The position numbers were made by a program, and so were the translations under genes. This document shows positions 11,727-22,434 of a stretch of 64,000 nucleotides of DNA, one piece after another; position 1 is the stretch's first letter, and each line of letters opens with the position of its first letter. The stretch comes from Erodium maritimum (taxonomy: Eukaryota; Streptophyta; Magnoliopsida; Geraniales; Geraniaceae), in contig OY997590.1 of assembly GCA_963921825.1 (NCBI GenBank), positions 59,572,012 through 59,636,011 on the forward strand, given 5' to 3'. The notes beneath the pieces were generated by a model. That model saw only the letters and a list, made by a program, of their open reading frames with translations, was not told the DNA's origin and made no database searches.

Positions 11727-11772
11727 ATCAGAGTAGCGCAGCGGAAGCGCGGTGGGCCCACAACCCACAGGT
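11727..11772 (+). tRNA. Partial initiator tRNA-Met-like sequence (5' half), pseudo
   Basis: Forty-six bases from atcagagtagcgcagcgg through cccacaggt match, from memory, positions 1 to about 46 of plant initiator tRNA-Met with three differences. One of these turns the CAT anticodon into CAC. The acceptor 5' strand, D arm and anticodon stem-loop are covered. The T arm and 3' acceptor strand are missing: the sequence after 11772 does not continue the tRNA. It is therefore not a functional tRNA gene. It lies within the decayed gypsy internal region. Confidence 0.7.
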
Positions 11773-12715
11773 GTCGCACCCTTCTGTTTTCTTCTAACCT
11801 GCTGAAAAGTTAGGCTTAAGAGCTAAAGCCTCGAGACGACCTTTGTGTTCTGATACCCCAGTTACGGGTAAGCTGGTTTGACAAAGTACGTGCCATGCGC
11901 ATGAGATTAAGGTGGGTTGACCGTTCTTGGGGGCCTTCTTGTGTTGGACTACAACCGTGTGTTATGTGGAGACCGATGTGTTTTGTTGTGGTAAGTTGAC
12001 CCGGTAGGTATACCATGGTCGAACTATGGCATTGTGATGCGTGAGACTTTCTTGATGTATGTTCCAAGAGAAGTTGTATTCCGGTACGGGATATCCTAAC
12101 CGAGGCTTTGTGTCGGACATACGTCTATGTTCGGTAAGATTGTGTGAGAGTGTGTTTCAGTCCGATATCGCTATCGATGGTGGTCCCGATATAGATACCT
12201 CGACCTAGACTTCCGGTGTGAGACCAATGCCGACGAGAGATCTAAGTATAGGATATCGAAACCGACGAGATGTTCTTGATAAGTTGTGTCGATGAGCGTC
12301 TTTGGGGTGATGTGTTCGCCGTGGTGTGGTTTGCAAAGTACTGTATGTTGTGACTTATATCCCGAGTGACGGGAAGATACCCGACCCAAGGCATGCTGGT
12401 CCGGTATGTGGGCTTGAGTTTTGCCCCGATGTGTGTTCCGGGAAGAACCCTAGGCCGATGAAGTGTTTCGGTATGGTATGATCAAGCCGAGCCATAGGAA
12501 GCTGGCCCATTGTTCTGGGATACCAGAGGTGACGTTGTAGCGTCAACGGCTAGTCGACAACCACTTCCAAGCCGACACATGTCGGCGACAAATTTAAAAA
12601 AAAAAACTAATTTTTGCTATAAATACAAATTGAACCCTAGCACAAAAACTCACCCCTTCTCTTCTACACACAAGGTCATCTCTTCTTCTCTCCAATTGTT
12701 TCCCTACGATTCACA

Positions 12716-13835
12716 ATGAACGACCCAACCGACTTCCAATTCGTGTCCGAAACGTTGAACAATGATGCTGTCGACTCTAAACACACCGAAGAAGACCTCA
12801 TGACGAGTATCGAATCATACACCTCCCTCCTCAACTCGACCCAATCCACGCTACTTCCCCCATTCAACCCTCTCCAACACTCCCAATGGCCAGAGTCGCA
12901 ATTCCCCACTAAGCAACCTTCCTAATCCGTTACGGCCAAGAAATCGAGGAGGAAGGGGAAGAAGCCTGCATCTACATCTAATCTGCGGCTGAAGTGGACC
13001 ATCCCGGAGGAGGAAAGGTTGGCGAGGGCGTGGCTCAACAATTCTTTGGACGCCATCACAAGGAAGAATCAAAGGAATGACATGTACTTGAAAAAAGTAC
13101 ATGCTGAGTTCCAAATGACGAGAAATAAAGGCGACCAAATTCTGGAGTGGGGTCCTTGCAAGGACCACTAGCATCAGATCAACAAAAAAGTTACAAAATT
13201 TCAGGAGAAGTATACCAACTTTGAGAACGATCTCACAAGCAGGAGGAGCGAGGCTGACGTCATTGCAGCGGCTGAACGGGCGTACAAGGACACGGAGAAC
13301 CACGAGTTTGCTCACAAGCATGTTTGGAGGATCGCGAGGGCGCAACCAAAGTGGCAGCATCGCAAGGTCTCATAATGTGACGTTGACATTGACATCACCG
13401 AACTCGACGTCGAAAGTGAAGCACGCAAGCGTACAAGGTTGGACGAGTCTCGCAATTACACATCGGGCGACGGAACCGAACATGAGTTGACCTCACTTGC
13501 ATGGGAGGAGCGCCCGATCAACCTGAAAAGAGCCAAGGCCAAAGTTAGAGGCAAAGGAAAACAAATATACCCTCACCCCGCTGGCAACGTTACCACCCGA
13601 GCAAATGTAGTTTCAAACAGAGTATGCTAAAACCCATAATGAAATGAGTGATAGGGAAAAGAGAATTGTTGCGCATAAAAACAATCTGGAAGATACCAGA
13701 TTCAGGATTCAGGAGCGAGTCATGGCGATGTTGGAGCGAGTGGTTAGCCAAGACACGACCAATATGACCGAGGATAAACGAAAGTCTCGTCTCGCTCTCA
13801 ATGAGAGCCTGGGGAAACGTTTGGAGTCTCTTTAG
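12716..13835 (+). pseudogene. PIF/Harbinger ORF1 (Myb/trihelix) with in-frame stops
   Basis: The reading frame starts at ATG 12716 (MNDPTDFQF), about 100 bp after a TATA-like site. It continues through a Lys/Arg-rich stretch, LKWTIPEEERLARAWLN (the trihelix start), FQEKYTNFEND, FAHKHVWRIA and the NAM-associated C-terminal part (ITELDVESEARKR...). Stops fall at about 12923, 13170 and 13373 in this one frame. A frame change near 13630 separates the last part (MSDREKRIVAHKNN... ending 13835). The tail is Lys/Glu-rich and helical, as in the other ORF1 copies. It is a DNA-binding partner protein of a PIF/Harbinger transposase, now inactive. Confidence 0.75.
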
Positions 13836-14111
13836 TTTGGTTTTTTAGTCTATGTAATAATCTAGTTGGACTTGTTGTAGTTTGGTTTTTAATCTAGTTA
13901 ATATAAAAATATTAAAAATCGTTTTTTATCGAATTATCAGTGCCTCGATCTTCGTGCCCACACAATATTTGGGAATAGTGTGTGTGCGTCGCTGCCACGC
14001 CAACCCCCTCTATCTCCCTTCCTATAAATACCACCCACCTCTCTCTCAAATTCTCACACCTTTCTCCATATCTCTCTCTCAAACTCTCTAAATTCATTCT
14101 TCATTTTTGCA

Positions 14112-14513
14112 ATGTCGTGGGCTTCTTCTTCTTGGGCAACCGGTCCACTATGGTCGGCGGGTGGGGAGTTGTATTTGGTGGTGAATTGGCTAACCGTTGC
14201 TGAGGTCGAGGGCAAGTACTAGCATAACCTCTACCTTGCTTTCCTTTACACCGCAAATCCGGCGTGGCAGGATCGGACGGAGAAGTAGATGAATGATCAT
14301 TTTCAAAAGATGAGCAAAAAGTGCATGCAGTTCGATAAGATTTACCGGCAACGTCTCAACGAGCCTAGGAAAGGAGCAACCGACGAGGACATCTATGCTG
14401 CGACCGTAAAAGATTATGAACGCGTACACGGGCTATGGACAAACCGTCATGTGTGGGAGACGCTCAAAGATGAGGGGAAGTGGCGTCTACACATTGGGGC
14501 GGTTAGAAATTAG
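14112..14513 (+). pseudogene. Second Myb-like ORF1 remnant in PIF/Harbinger element 3
   Basis: A short gene remnant starts at ATG 14112 (MSWASSSWATGPLW), with a CT-rich leader and a TATAAATA box about 90 bp upstream. One frame runs to the stop at 14511-14513 with two in-frame stops, near 14221 and 14286. The readable part includes FLYTANPAWQDRTEK, NDHFQKMSKK, YRQRLNEPRKGATDEDI and RHVWETLKDEGKW. I read it as a Myb/trihelix ORF1 of a related element, inserted in or fused with element 3; the family match is weaker than for the first ORF. Confidence 0.55.
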
Positions 14514-15067
14514 GTTAATTATCGTATGTTTAATTATCGTAGGTTAATTAGGTTAATGTGTATTTTTACTTTGCGGCTTTAAATAAAAATAGTAGTTATA
14601 TTTGGGGTGATTTTGGATTTATGAAAAGTTCATACAATGGCTCCCTAATACTAGTTATGGTTTGCCATTCAGGAGGTCATGGTATGAAGTAGTGGTGTGG
14701 AGGAGATAGAAAGCCTAACATGAGCTCTTACCATGACTCTATACCACTAGTCATAGTATACCATTGGAGATGCTCTTACATGTGTGACTGAAAATTCGGA
14801 CCCGAAAAAATATTCAGATCAAAACATCTAAACCGAAAATAAGTTGATATGCATGATATGAACAAAATTCGGTCTTAAAATCCGGAAACCTAGACGTTTG
14901 GGATATGATTTCGGATCCCGAAATCAAGACGTATCGAGTTCCAAGTATTACTTTTTTTTTGATATAAAGAGAGCAATTATATATATGGAAATCTACTCTT
15001 TTTTGCATTAAATAGCAATTATAATTATTTATTAGAGTCGGTACATTTAAACCAATTTAAAATTATT

Positions 15068-15171
15068 CATATCTTTAAAATATATTTAAGTGTATAGTAT
15101 GGTAACAAGTAGAAATGACCGCTAAAGGATTTGTTACCATACTATACACTTAAATATATTTTAAAGATATG
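15068..15171. repeat. Perfect 41-bp inverted repeat (hairpin, 22-nt loop)
   Basis: The left arm 15068-15108 (catatctttaaaatatattt...) and right arm 15131-15171 are exact reverse complements over 41 bp, with a 22-nt spacer. The right arm overlaps a second palindrome: atatgcaaacgtaagg (15167-15182) pairs exactly with 15196-15211. The right half of that pair lies in the terminal repeat of the next element. Confidence 0.95.
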
Positions 15172-15189
15172 CAAACGTAAGGATTTTTT

Positions 15190-15753
15190 GAACACCCTTA
15201 CGTTTGCATATGGCTAAGTTAAAAGGTGTAGAAATAAACCAAGCATCAACTAGTTTTTTTTATAAATCTGAAAAATGTAACAGTTATTTTTGAACTATTT
15301 AAATATTCGAAACTGTGTTTTTTAAAATGAATGAATTTTGAAATGTAACAATTTATAAATCTAAAAGGGTTATATAATATTAAAAATTGATATTTTAAAA
15401 GTGAATGATTTTTGAAAAAAATGCCTTGTTTGTAAAATAAAAATGATTTAATATTTTTTTAAAGCAGTATGATTTAAGTTTTAATTCATGAAATTTTAAA
15501 TTAAACATGAGATATTATAGTTAATCGGACATGGTTCGAACATGAAAACTATAGACTCGAATAATCCGGCCCGAATATTGAAATGGACAACAACCCGGGT
15601 ACCCAGACCATTTAAATCCTTACTACTGTATGGTGAGTTGTGATTTAAAAAAAATTCGGGAAAAATTACACTCCATCATAGCTAAACACCTTTTAACTTA
15701 GCCATATGCCTTCTCAAAAAAAAACTTAGCCATATGCAAACGTAAGGGTGTTC
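15190..15753. mobile_element. Small inverted-repeat element (MITE-like), 564 bp
   Basis: The left end reads gaacacccttacgtttgcat (15190) and continues with atggctaagttaaaaggtg. The right side carries the reverse complement in two parts: aacaccttttaacttagcca (15685) and a partly duplicated aacttagccatatgcaaacg running to 15753. The interior is AT-rich and noncoding. The family is not clear from the termini, and I did not find a confident target duplication. Confidence 0.6.
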
Positions 15754-16584
15754 AATAAACTCGTTATACAAAAGCCCAATTCGATCCTTGTTAAAATTTA
15801 TTCACATAAAATCGAATGAATTGTGAGTCGTATTTTTATGAGCTCTCCTCATTATGGATGGATGGCGATTCCATGAATGAGATATGCGGATCGTCCTCCC
15901 GCTAGCTTCTGTTAATTAGTCCTCATATTTCGGATGGTAATTAAGTCCAAATTGCAAGCTCAACTCATGAACCTTAGGCAATACATCCACTACCAACTTT
16001 AGTCTCGTAACAAGCCTCTACTTTTTCTCTTGTATGTACTCTCTCTTGAATCCTCAACAAACTTTAGTACCACCAATACCCCCCATTCCCCCTCAACGTT
16101 TTTGTTTCCACATTGTTGTAAATGAGCGTGAAATGAGTGGATTAAACCCAATCTTCCTATACATATGCTAAATGTTTTTTTTTGTGGGTGGTTCGTGGAT
16201 CTGAGAAATACTATCCCGTGCAGACGAGTGAAATCTGTTCTCATAGACAGGTTACATGCCCATTAACACCCATACATTTAGTATCAAAATTAACTAACCT
16301 TACATGATTGTGGGATGAGTTGGGATAGTAAGGGAGGTGCAATATTAGAGTTGGAGCAGAACATTTTGAATATCTGAATGTTGTAGATGAATTCTTAAAA
16401 GGGTTATTTTTTTTCTTTTACTTTTGTCATCACGTTTGAAACATCATTAATTTTCTGAGAAAGTCTCATAAGAATGAATTTAATGATGTTTAAACATCAC
16501 AGTTGTAATGATTGAATTACATATATTATCAAAATTCATTCTTATAGGACTTGTATAGGATAATATATGTAATTTTCTAGAGAT

Positions 16585-17036
16585 CAGGGTCCATCCATCT
16601 CTCACCTGCAGTTTGCAGATGACACAATGATCTTTCTTCAAAGTGAGTGGAGACAGGTCGAGAATTTACAGTAGATTTTACTTGGCTTCCAATATTGTTC
16701 TCACTTAAAGAATAATATTTCCAACTCAAGTTGTCATGTTTTAACCCTCAGACATTGGAAGGGCATGAGGTGGAAAATTTCTTAGGTTGTGAACAATATG
16801 ATGTCCCCTTTCCTTATCTAGGCTTTAATATAAGAGCGAAACCCAAAAGACTGAAGACGTGGGACCCTATTATCTCAAAGTATAAGAAGAATCACAGTCT
16901 TTGGCAAGCAAATTTTCTCAGTCTCGGAGGGCGTGTGACGTTGATTAATTCTATTTTGGATGATTTGCCTTTGTATTATATGTCTTTGAAGCATGCTTCA
17001 ACGGGTGTTATCAAAAAGTTGGAGAGATGGAAAGGA

Positions 17037-17091
<55 letters not shown>

Positions 17092-18531
17092 TTGGGTGGG
17101 GGAAGGGGGGTCTTCGTTCAGAAAGGTCATATAAAAGATTAGTTGGGATGTGGTTTGTCTCTCGAAGAAGGAAGGGGGGAGAGGTTTGAGAATGATGGAT
17201 CAGATCAATGTGAGCCTTTTGTAGAAGTAGTGTTGGAGGTTTTCCATTGAGGAGGACTCGTTATGAAAACAAGTTTTCTGTGCTCGGTATGGTTGAGAGG
17301 CTTTGGATTGGAATCTTGGTCATTTGGAGGTGGATGACAGAACGTCTTGGGTATGGAATTTGCTGGATTTCACCAGAGATGATCGGTTCAAGAGGTTGTT
17401 TAGGGAGAGCTTGAAGTGGTCTCTAGGGTCAGGTAATAGGATATGGTTTTGGCTATATGTATGGATTGGGGGTGCTTCTCTTAAGTCTATGTTTATGTGG
17501 CTATACCATCTTTTGGCAAAGAAGCTAGCAACTATATTTGAGGTTTGGAGTGGAGAACGGTGGGACCTAGGATTCCCGAAAGCCCAGAGAGGTCGGGAAG
17601 TGAGACTTCATGTAGAGTTAGAAGGGCTTCTAAACTCGGTAATGTTAAGGGATAGGGTTTAGGACTCTTGTGTCTAGGTGGGAGACGAGAATGGCTATAC
17701 GGTTGGGAGGTGTTTAAGTTCCTTAGACGATAAGAGTCTTGAGATGGCTTGGGCGAGGGACAGAGTGTCCTATGGGTCCTAACCTCCCGCCTAAGGTAGG
17801 GGCTTTTGTATGGTTAGGTTGTCACAATGTTGTACCCACTTCAGTTTTTTCTAGAGAATCAATGGATTCTTATCCCGATCTAGAAATGTTGGTGTTACTT
17901 ATGTGGCTTACATTTTGAGGAAAGTCGGCATCTATTGATTCAGTGGGATTTTTGTTTTTGGCCTGTTTGGGATGTTGTCATGGTGTGGTGGGGCATGAGT
18001 TGGTCTTGTCCATTGAATATGCTAGAGTTATCAGTTTATTGGTCAGAAATTATTTCGAGGTGGTGCAAGAGGGTTTGGACTCCCATCTGTGGACTTGTAC
18101 TTAGGGAGATATGGTTAGCTAGAAATGACCTAACTTTTAGAGGTGAGATCCCCATAGTCGAGCATGTGGTACTGAGGATGTAACTGCAGCCCTCGAAGTA
18201 TGGAAGGTCTTACATCCTGGTATCTTGGTGGTTCCTCTTATGGAATGATGTAGGTATCCATTGTTAAGTTGTAGGAGCTCATTCGATCCAAAGATGGGAG
18301 ATCATAGTTTTTGGTTTTCTGGAGTTTTGTTTGGCTTTTTGTGCCTCTTGTCTCGTTTTGTTGTGCTTCATCTGGTTTTATGTTGTTTGAATTTTGTAGC
18401 TTTCAGCTTTGTTTATGGCTGAATGGTGTAATTCCTGGTTTTAGTCAGCCTTAAAGCAATCTGCATTCTTTCTCTTCTCAGGAATGAGACCTTTATAAAA
18501 CTTCTCTGACAAAATAAAATAAAATAAAAAG
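16585..18531 (+). pseudogene. LINE fragment A: reverse transcriptase to 3' tail
   Basis: A 5'-truncated non-LTR retrotransposon. It opens in the reverse transcriptase with HLQFADDTMIFLQ (16603 on), which carries the catalytic FADD motif. After a frame change it continues with FPYLGFNI, WDPIISKYKK, NFLSLGGRVTLINS and LPLYYMSL (16731-17030), the usual sequence after the polymerase core. An (ATT)n tract interrupts the next segment. Then come zf-RVT-region remnants (RFKRLFRESLKWSLGSGNRIWFW, 17300-17660) with several stops and frame changes. The element ends in a long noncoding stretch and an A-rich tail (aaaataaaataaaataaaaa) at about 18511-18531. It is not functional. Confidence 0.8.
17038..17091. 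repeat. (ATT)n microsatellite
   Basis: About 17 uninterrupted ATT units lie inside LINE fragment A, immediately before ttttgggtggggg. They translate as a tyrosine run in the LINE frame. Confidence 0.95.
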
Positions 18532-19265
18532 AACTTGTATACTCTCTTTTTTGGTAAAAAGAGGAACAACGTGGTATTACTTGAAATGCTTCAGAATACA
18601 ATGCAATGCATCTGGTATTTGTATACCAGACCACGTTAGAACATGCACAGGCTAACCAGTGGGCAGACCCGTTAGCAGTTCTATGGATAAACTCGAGTTT
18701 AACATCCTCGAGTGATAGAATAAGGGAACTACATTCCTCAATAATGCGGCCTATTGAAGAAAATAGTTGTGTGCTCCCATTAATCAGCCTTACCACGAAT
18801 TGAGCATCAATCCGTATGGTGACACGTGATCGCTCTGTCTCCTTTACCCATTGCAGCGCATGAAAGATATCCATTGCTTCAACCATTTCTGGCCCCATAA
18901 CACCCTTCCACACCTCATTTATCCCTTCCACTACATTTGCTCTATCATCCCGGCAGATGAAACCCCATCCCATTTGAGCAGAATCGACGAAAGTCGCCCC
19001 ATCTACATTTATCGAAGTCCAGAGTGGCAGTGGTGTCTCCCACCTATTTGACCGAGGTTCCGCTCGCTGTTGGGTCTGTTTAGGCATGACGTTGTGGGCT
19101 TCCTTCCAACTGTGTACATTACAATTAATTGTAATGTCCACCGAGGCAGTTGTTACTGGAACTTGATCCCAAACGACGTTGTTTCGAGCTTTCCAGATCT
19201 CCCAGAGTGTGAGTCCAATTCGGCTCTTCGTTTCCATATCAAGATACTCTAGTGTAATTTTCTTA
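18532..19265 (-). pseudogene. LINE fragment B: RNase H-like 3' end, 5' truncated
   Basis: The minus-strand frame from 19270 reads IGLTLWEIWKARNNVVW, the link after the zf-RVT domain, then a plant LINE RNase H domain (RVT_3 type). It has INVDGATFVD (first acid), GPEMVEAMDIFHAL (glutamate), VTIRIDAQFVV (aspartate) and FIHRTANGSAHWLA. The domain is open throughout. Near 18540 the frame runs on into the tail of LINE A in antisense, so the apparent 285-codon ORF overstates the protein. The two LINE fragments meet tail to tail. The 5' two thirds of this element are absent, as is common in LINE insertions. Confidence 0.8.
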
Positions 19266-19306
19266 AACATACATTAATAGAGACAAATTAAGCCAAGATT
19301 CATGAG

Positions 19307-19430
19307 ACAAATGATTGATTAACATTCAAATATTAACAACTGAAATGTAGTATTTTTCATCAACAATTTTTAGTTCATTTATATATCATTTAGCATCTAA
19401 ACAAATGATTGATTAACATTCAAATATTAA
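19307..19430. repeat. 30-bp exact direct repeat
   Basis: The 30-bp sequence beginning acaaatgattgattaacatt occurs at 19307-19336 and 19401-19430, with 64 bp between. It is noncoding. Confidence 0.9.
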
Positions 19431-19498
19431 TAGTATCAAATAAATACAGATTAAAAACGAGATTCTCAAAGAATCTAATGGGAAGCCTTATCTACTGA

Positions 19499-20640
19499 AT
19501 GCATAAAAAAATCAAGGTGAATATCCTCGAGACTAGCTACACAAGATTTATAATCCTAGTGTTCAAAGAAAGAAGACCCCTAGTGTCTCTAGTTCTAAGA
19601 AAGCTTCTAAGTGGCATTCAATTGACACATCTTCATCTAAGGAAGAAGAGACTGAAGAAGATGAACCAATGCCCATGCGTCGGGGAAAGAAGTTTGTGGG
19701 TATGAAGAGAGTTCTAGTAGGAGTAATTGATGCTCCTTTAGTCAGTATATCCTTCCATCATGCAAGAGATGTTCAAAATGGAAGTATGTGTACCTGCGAA
19801 GCATTAACCTTGAAAGGGAATTGTATGAAGAAGCTAAAAGTAATGAGCAGATCATGAATGTCATACAAGATGCTAAACCGCTCAAAACTGTCATAGAAAT
19901 TGGTCCAGTCTATCCACATCTGTTTATGTGCTAGGCAAGGAGATAGATGTCAGTGAAGATGTCAAAAACTCTTACCTAAGAAGGCCTACTTCACAACAGA
20001 GGCCTATTATGTTCAGTCTTCACACAATGGCCAAGGAGATCACTTGCAATCTAGAGAAGTTGTGGCCAGCCAATGAAAAGCTCTTTTCCTATGAACTCAC
20101 ACCTGTGTATTCCATCCTCTTCAGGATTGGATTGGAAAATTGGGCACCCTCATCTTATGGTTCACACATTACTCCAGAATTGTTTAGATTTATCTATATC
20201 GTAGGTATGTCATCTCCCTTGAACTTAACACATTTTTTATTGCCGATTTTGCTTTCCATGCAAGATCATTTTCCACAAAGCGACATAGATAAGTCTCTAG
20301 ACTGATTCTGAATCAACATCCCACATATATGAGAGAATATGATGTCAATGGGAAGAATCCTGCAATGCTATCCTTCAGCATGAAACGCTTTGGAGGTCCA
20401 AGTGTCAATGAAGATGTCAAGACATCTGACAAAAAGTCTAAAGAAGGAAGCATCTCAAGGGTACTATTATAGAGAAAGTCCAAGCTGCAATTACTGCCAT
20501 GGACAACCAAAAGAATAGACTGGAAGATCTCCTTTAGAATTTGTAGGTCGCTCAAGATGTCAATGAAGATGCCACATAAGATGTTGATCCAGAGAAATTA
20601 TCCACCGAATCAGAAAATACTTGAAGTTATGTTCTCTCCT
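19499..20640 (+). mobile_element. Decayed retroelement coding remnant with a putative plant transposon protein domain
   Basis: Translated pieces include SFHHARDVQNG (19748 on), LEKLWPANEKLFSYELTPVY and GLENWAPSSYGSHITPELFRFIYIVG (20050-20210). This pattern resembles the putative plant transposon protein domain found in gag-like proteins of some legume and other plant LTR elements. That is a recollection, not a search result. The remnant is heavily broken and lies just upstream of an LTR-like repeat at 21029, which fits an old LTR-type element. Confidence 0.45.
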
Positions 20641-21028
20641 CTCCACTATGATATTTGAATTGTTTTGTTTGGACGTGATGAAGTCATAATAGTATGTTGT
20701 AGTTGCTACTATTTTTTTATCATGCCAATCTACTAAAAGTTAACGATGAAGCATAAATGCTTAGTTGCTTTTCTATCTTTGGCAACGTTTTGAGGCAACC
20801 AGGAGGAGAATAAGGTATTGTGAGATGAAGTATGCTGGTTATATGAAGATATTTGTCATGTGCTGATTGAAGAAGGATATGTGTTGAAGATATTTGTTGT
20901 GGTGAAGTATGCTAAGAAGAAACTAGTGTTAATATGTGAAGCATGCTAGAAGTTTCTTCTCGATCTCTTGTCATCCCTTGGATTGAAGTGGCTGAAGTGT
21001 TTGCCTACAAAAATAGCCAAAAGGGGAA

Positions 21029-22430
21029 ATGTTGTTATATCTAGGTTGACAATGTTTATGTCAAGAAAGATGTTATTCGATATGTCATCAGACATCCTGT
21101 ACGTGCCCAACAACAAAGATAGAAAAGATGTCAACCTAGGTGTCAATAAACATCTTGTGCGTATATCCAGTACTGCATATTTATTTCCTAGTTTGGAGAT
21201 TTGTTTTCTAAACGTGAAGATACTCATGCGATAGAGTTCTACCTGTTTTAAGAAGTAATATTCGTTTCCTAAACGTGAATATACTCATGCATAAGAGTTC
21301 TATTCGTTTTAGCAAGTAAGATTTGTTTCCGAAACATAAAGATATTCCGCGATAGTGATCTATTCGATTTAAGAACTAGCGCAAGGAAACAAAGAGATTT
21401 AGCTTGATCACGACTCTAAGGATTAAGGAAACCCTAGGAGGCACGTATACAAGTTGTAGGAGCTATATAACTTGTAAAGATATTCAAAGATCCATTGTCA
21501 GCACGCGTTTCATATTTTGAAGGTAAGTATCGCGTTTTTTCTAAGTTAAAGATAAGTATCTTATGTGTCTTATTTTGAAGATAATTATGTTCCAAGCATC
21601 AGAGTGTTTAGACCAGATTCCTAACTTGAATATACTTCTACTCTAAATATCTGTTTGCTTTAGGAATTGTTCCAGGTTCTGAAAACTTGGAGATTGAGTT
21701 AGATCGTGACTCTAAGGTGAGAAACCCTATGGAGGCACGACTAAAATAGATGGAGCAACTATAAAAAGCCAAGATGATTGCCATTAGCTGTTGATTGAAA
21801 AATTGATATTATTCTACCGATCACTATTGGCTGTCGACATCATCATCGACATCTGTCGAAGCCATTGTTGTTTCAAGTGTAACTATTGTAACTATTCTAT
21901 GTTCGTTGTTCTTTTTCATGATTTCAGAGCTCCTAAGTGTGTTGGACTAGCGTGTTGGAAGGCTAGATGAATTGATCAAAGAATGACGTTTTTGTGCTCA
22001 AACTCTATTTGTAACTAAATGAGTGATTGAGTTGTTTTATGTTGTGAACTGTGGAAGATTCACCAACCTCATTGAAGAACAAGAACAAATCCGAGAATAA
22101 AGGGCTCGAAGTAATACAAGACTGAAGGGATTCAAGAGTGGGATCGAGTGAGGAGATCGGATTCAAGGGGATCCCTAAGATATATTTTGCACTTTGTAAT
22201 AGTAGCATATGTTTGATATGGAGGATCCAAACTTGTATGTTTTGACTGATTACGTGATATAAGCCATTCCACTGGAAAAGTGCCCAGAGACGTAGGTGAT
22301 GATGCACCGAACTGGATAAAAAACTCGCGTGTCTTTATCGTTCTTGTTTGTTATCGTCTATATCTCCATATTTTTCTAACGCAAGATGTCTGTCCACATC
22401 TCTTAACATCTTGTAAGACATCTTAGTGTC
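21029..22430 (+). repeat. LTR-like repeat, copy A
   Basis: It starts tgttgttatatctaggttga. It shares a run of blocks in the same order with copy B at 25397: the TGTTGTTATAT start, a gatttgttttct block (21199; 25609), aaggaaaccctagga (21427; 25690) and a final tgactgattacgtgatataa-type block (22238; 26166). The copies are clearly diverged. No gene is seen inside. The exact right end is uncertain. Confidence 0.5.
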
Positions 22431-22434
22431 TGCC

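Larger units (their letters stand above)
10365..12535 (+). mobile_element. Decayed Ty3/gypsy internal region (leader and gag start)
   Basis: The region follows the LTR at 10364 directly and begins with the primer-binding site. Near 11240 a short gag-like start is visible (MAPRGRRGKP), as in plant gypsy gag proteins. After that I recognise no protease, reverse transcriptase or integrase. The stretch from about 11800 to 12535 has no coding signal and may be leader-type or LTR-derived sequence. It contains the half tRNA at 11727-11772. Element 3 begins after it. Broken fossil. Confidence 0.55.
12540..14775 (+). mobile_element. PIF/Harbinger element 3, 5' end not found
   Basis: The right end reads ccattggagatgctc at 14775 followed by TTA (14776-14778), a standard PIF/Harbinger terminus and target duplication. 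A matching GAGCATCTCCAATGG start is not visible near 12540, so the left end is truncated or diverged. Two ORF1-like broken genes lie in series, each preceded by a TATA-like TATAAATA (about 12619 and 14023). The 3' tail from about 14515 (repeated cgtatgtttaattatcg) is shared with the split remnant at 30110-30240 and 45122-45262. Confidence 0.7.
14779..16584. other. AT-rich intergenic DNA with inverted repeats
   Basis: I see no gene here. The notable contents are the hairpin at 15068-15171, the inverted-repeat element at 15190-15753, and a short inverted repeat around 16513-16575 (aattacatatattatc against gataatatatgtaatt). Confidence 0.6.
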
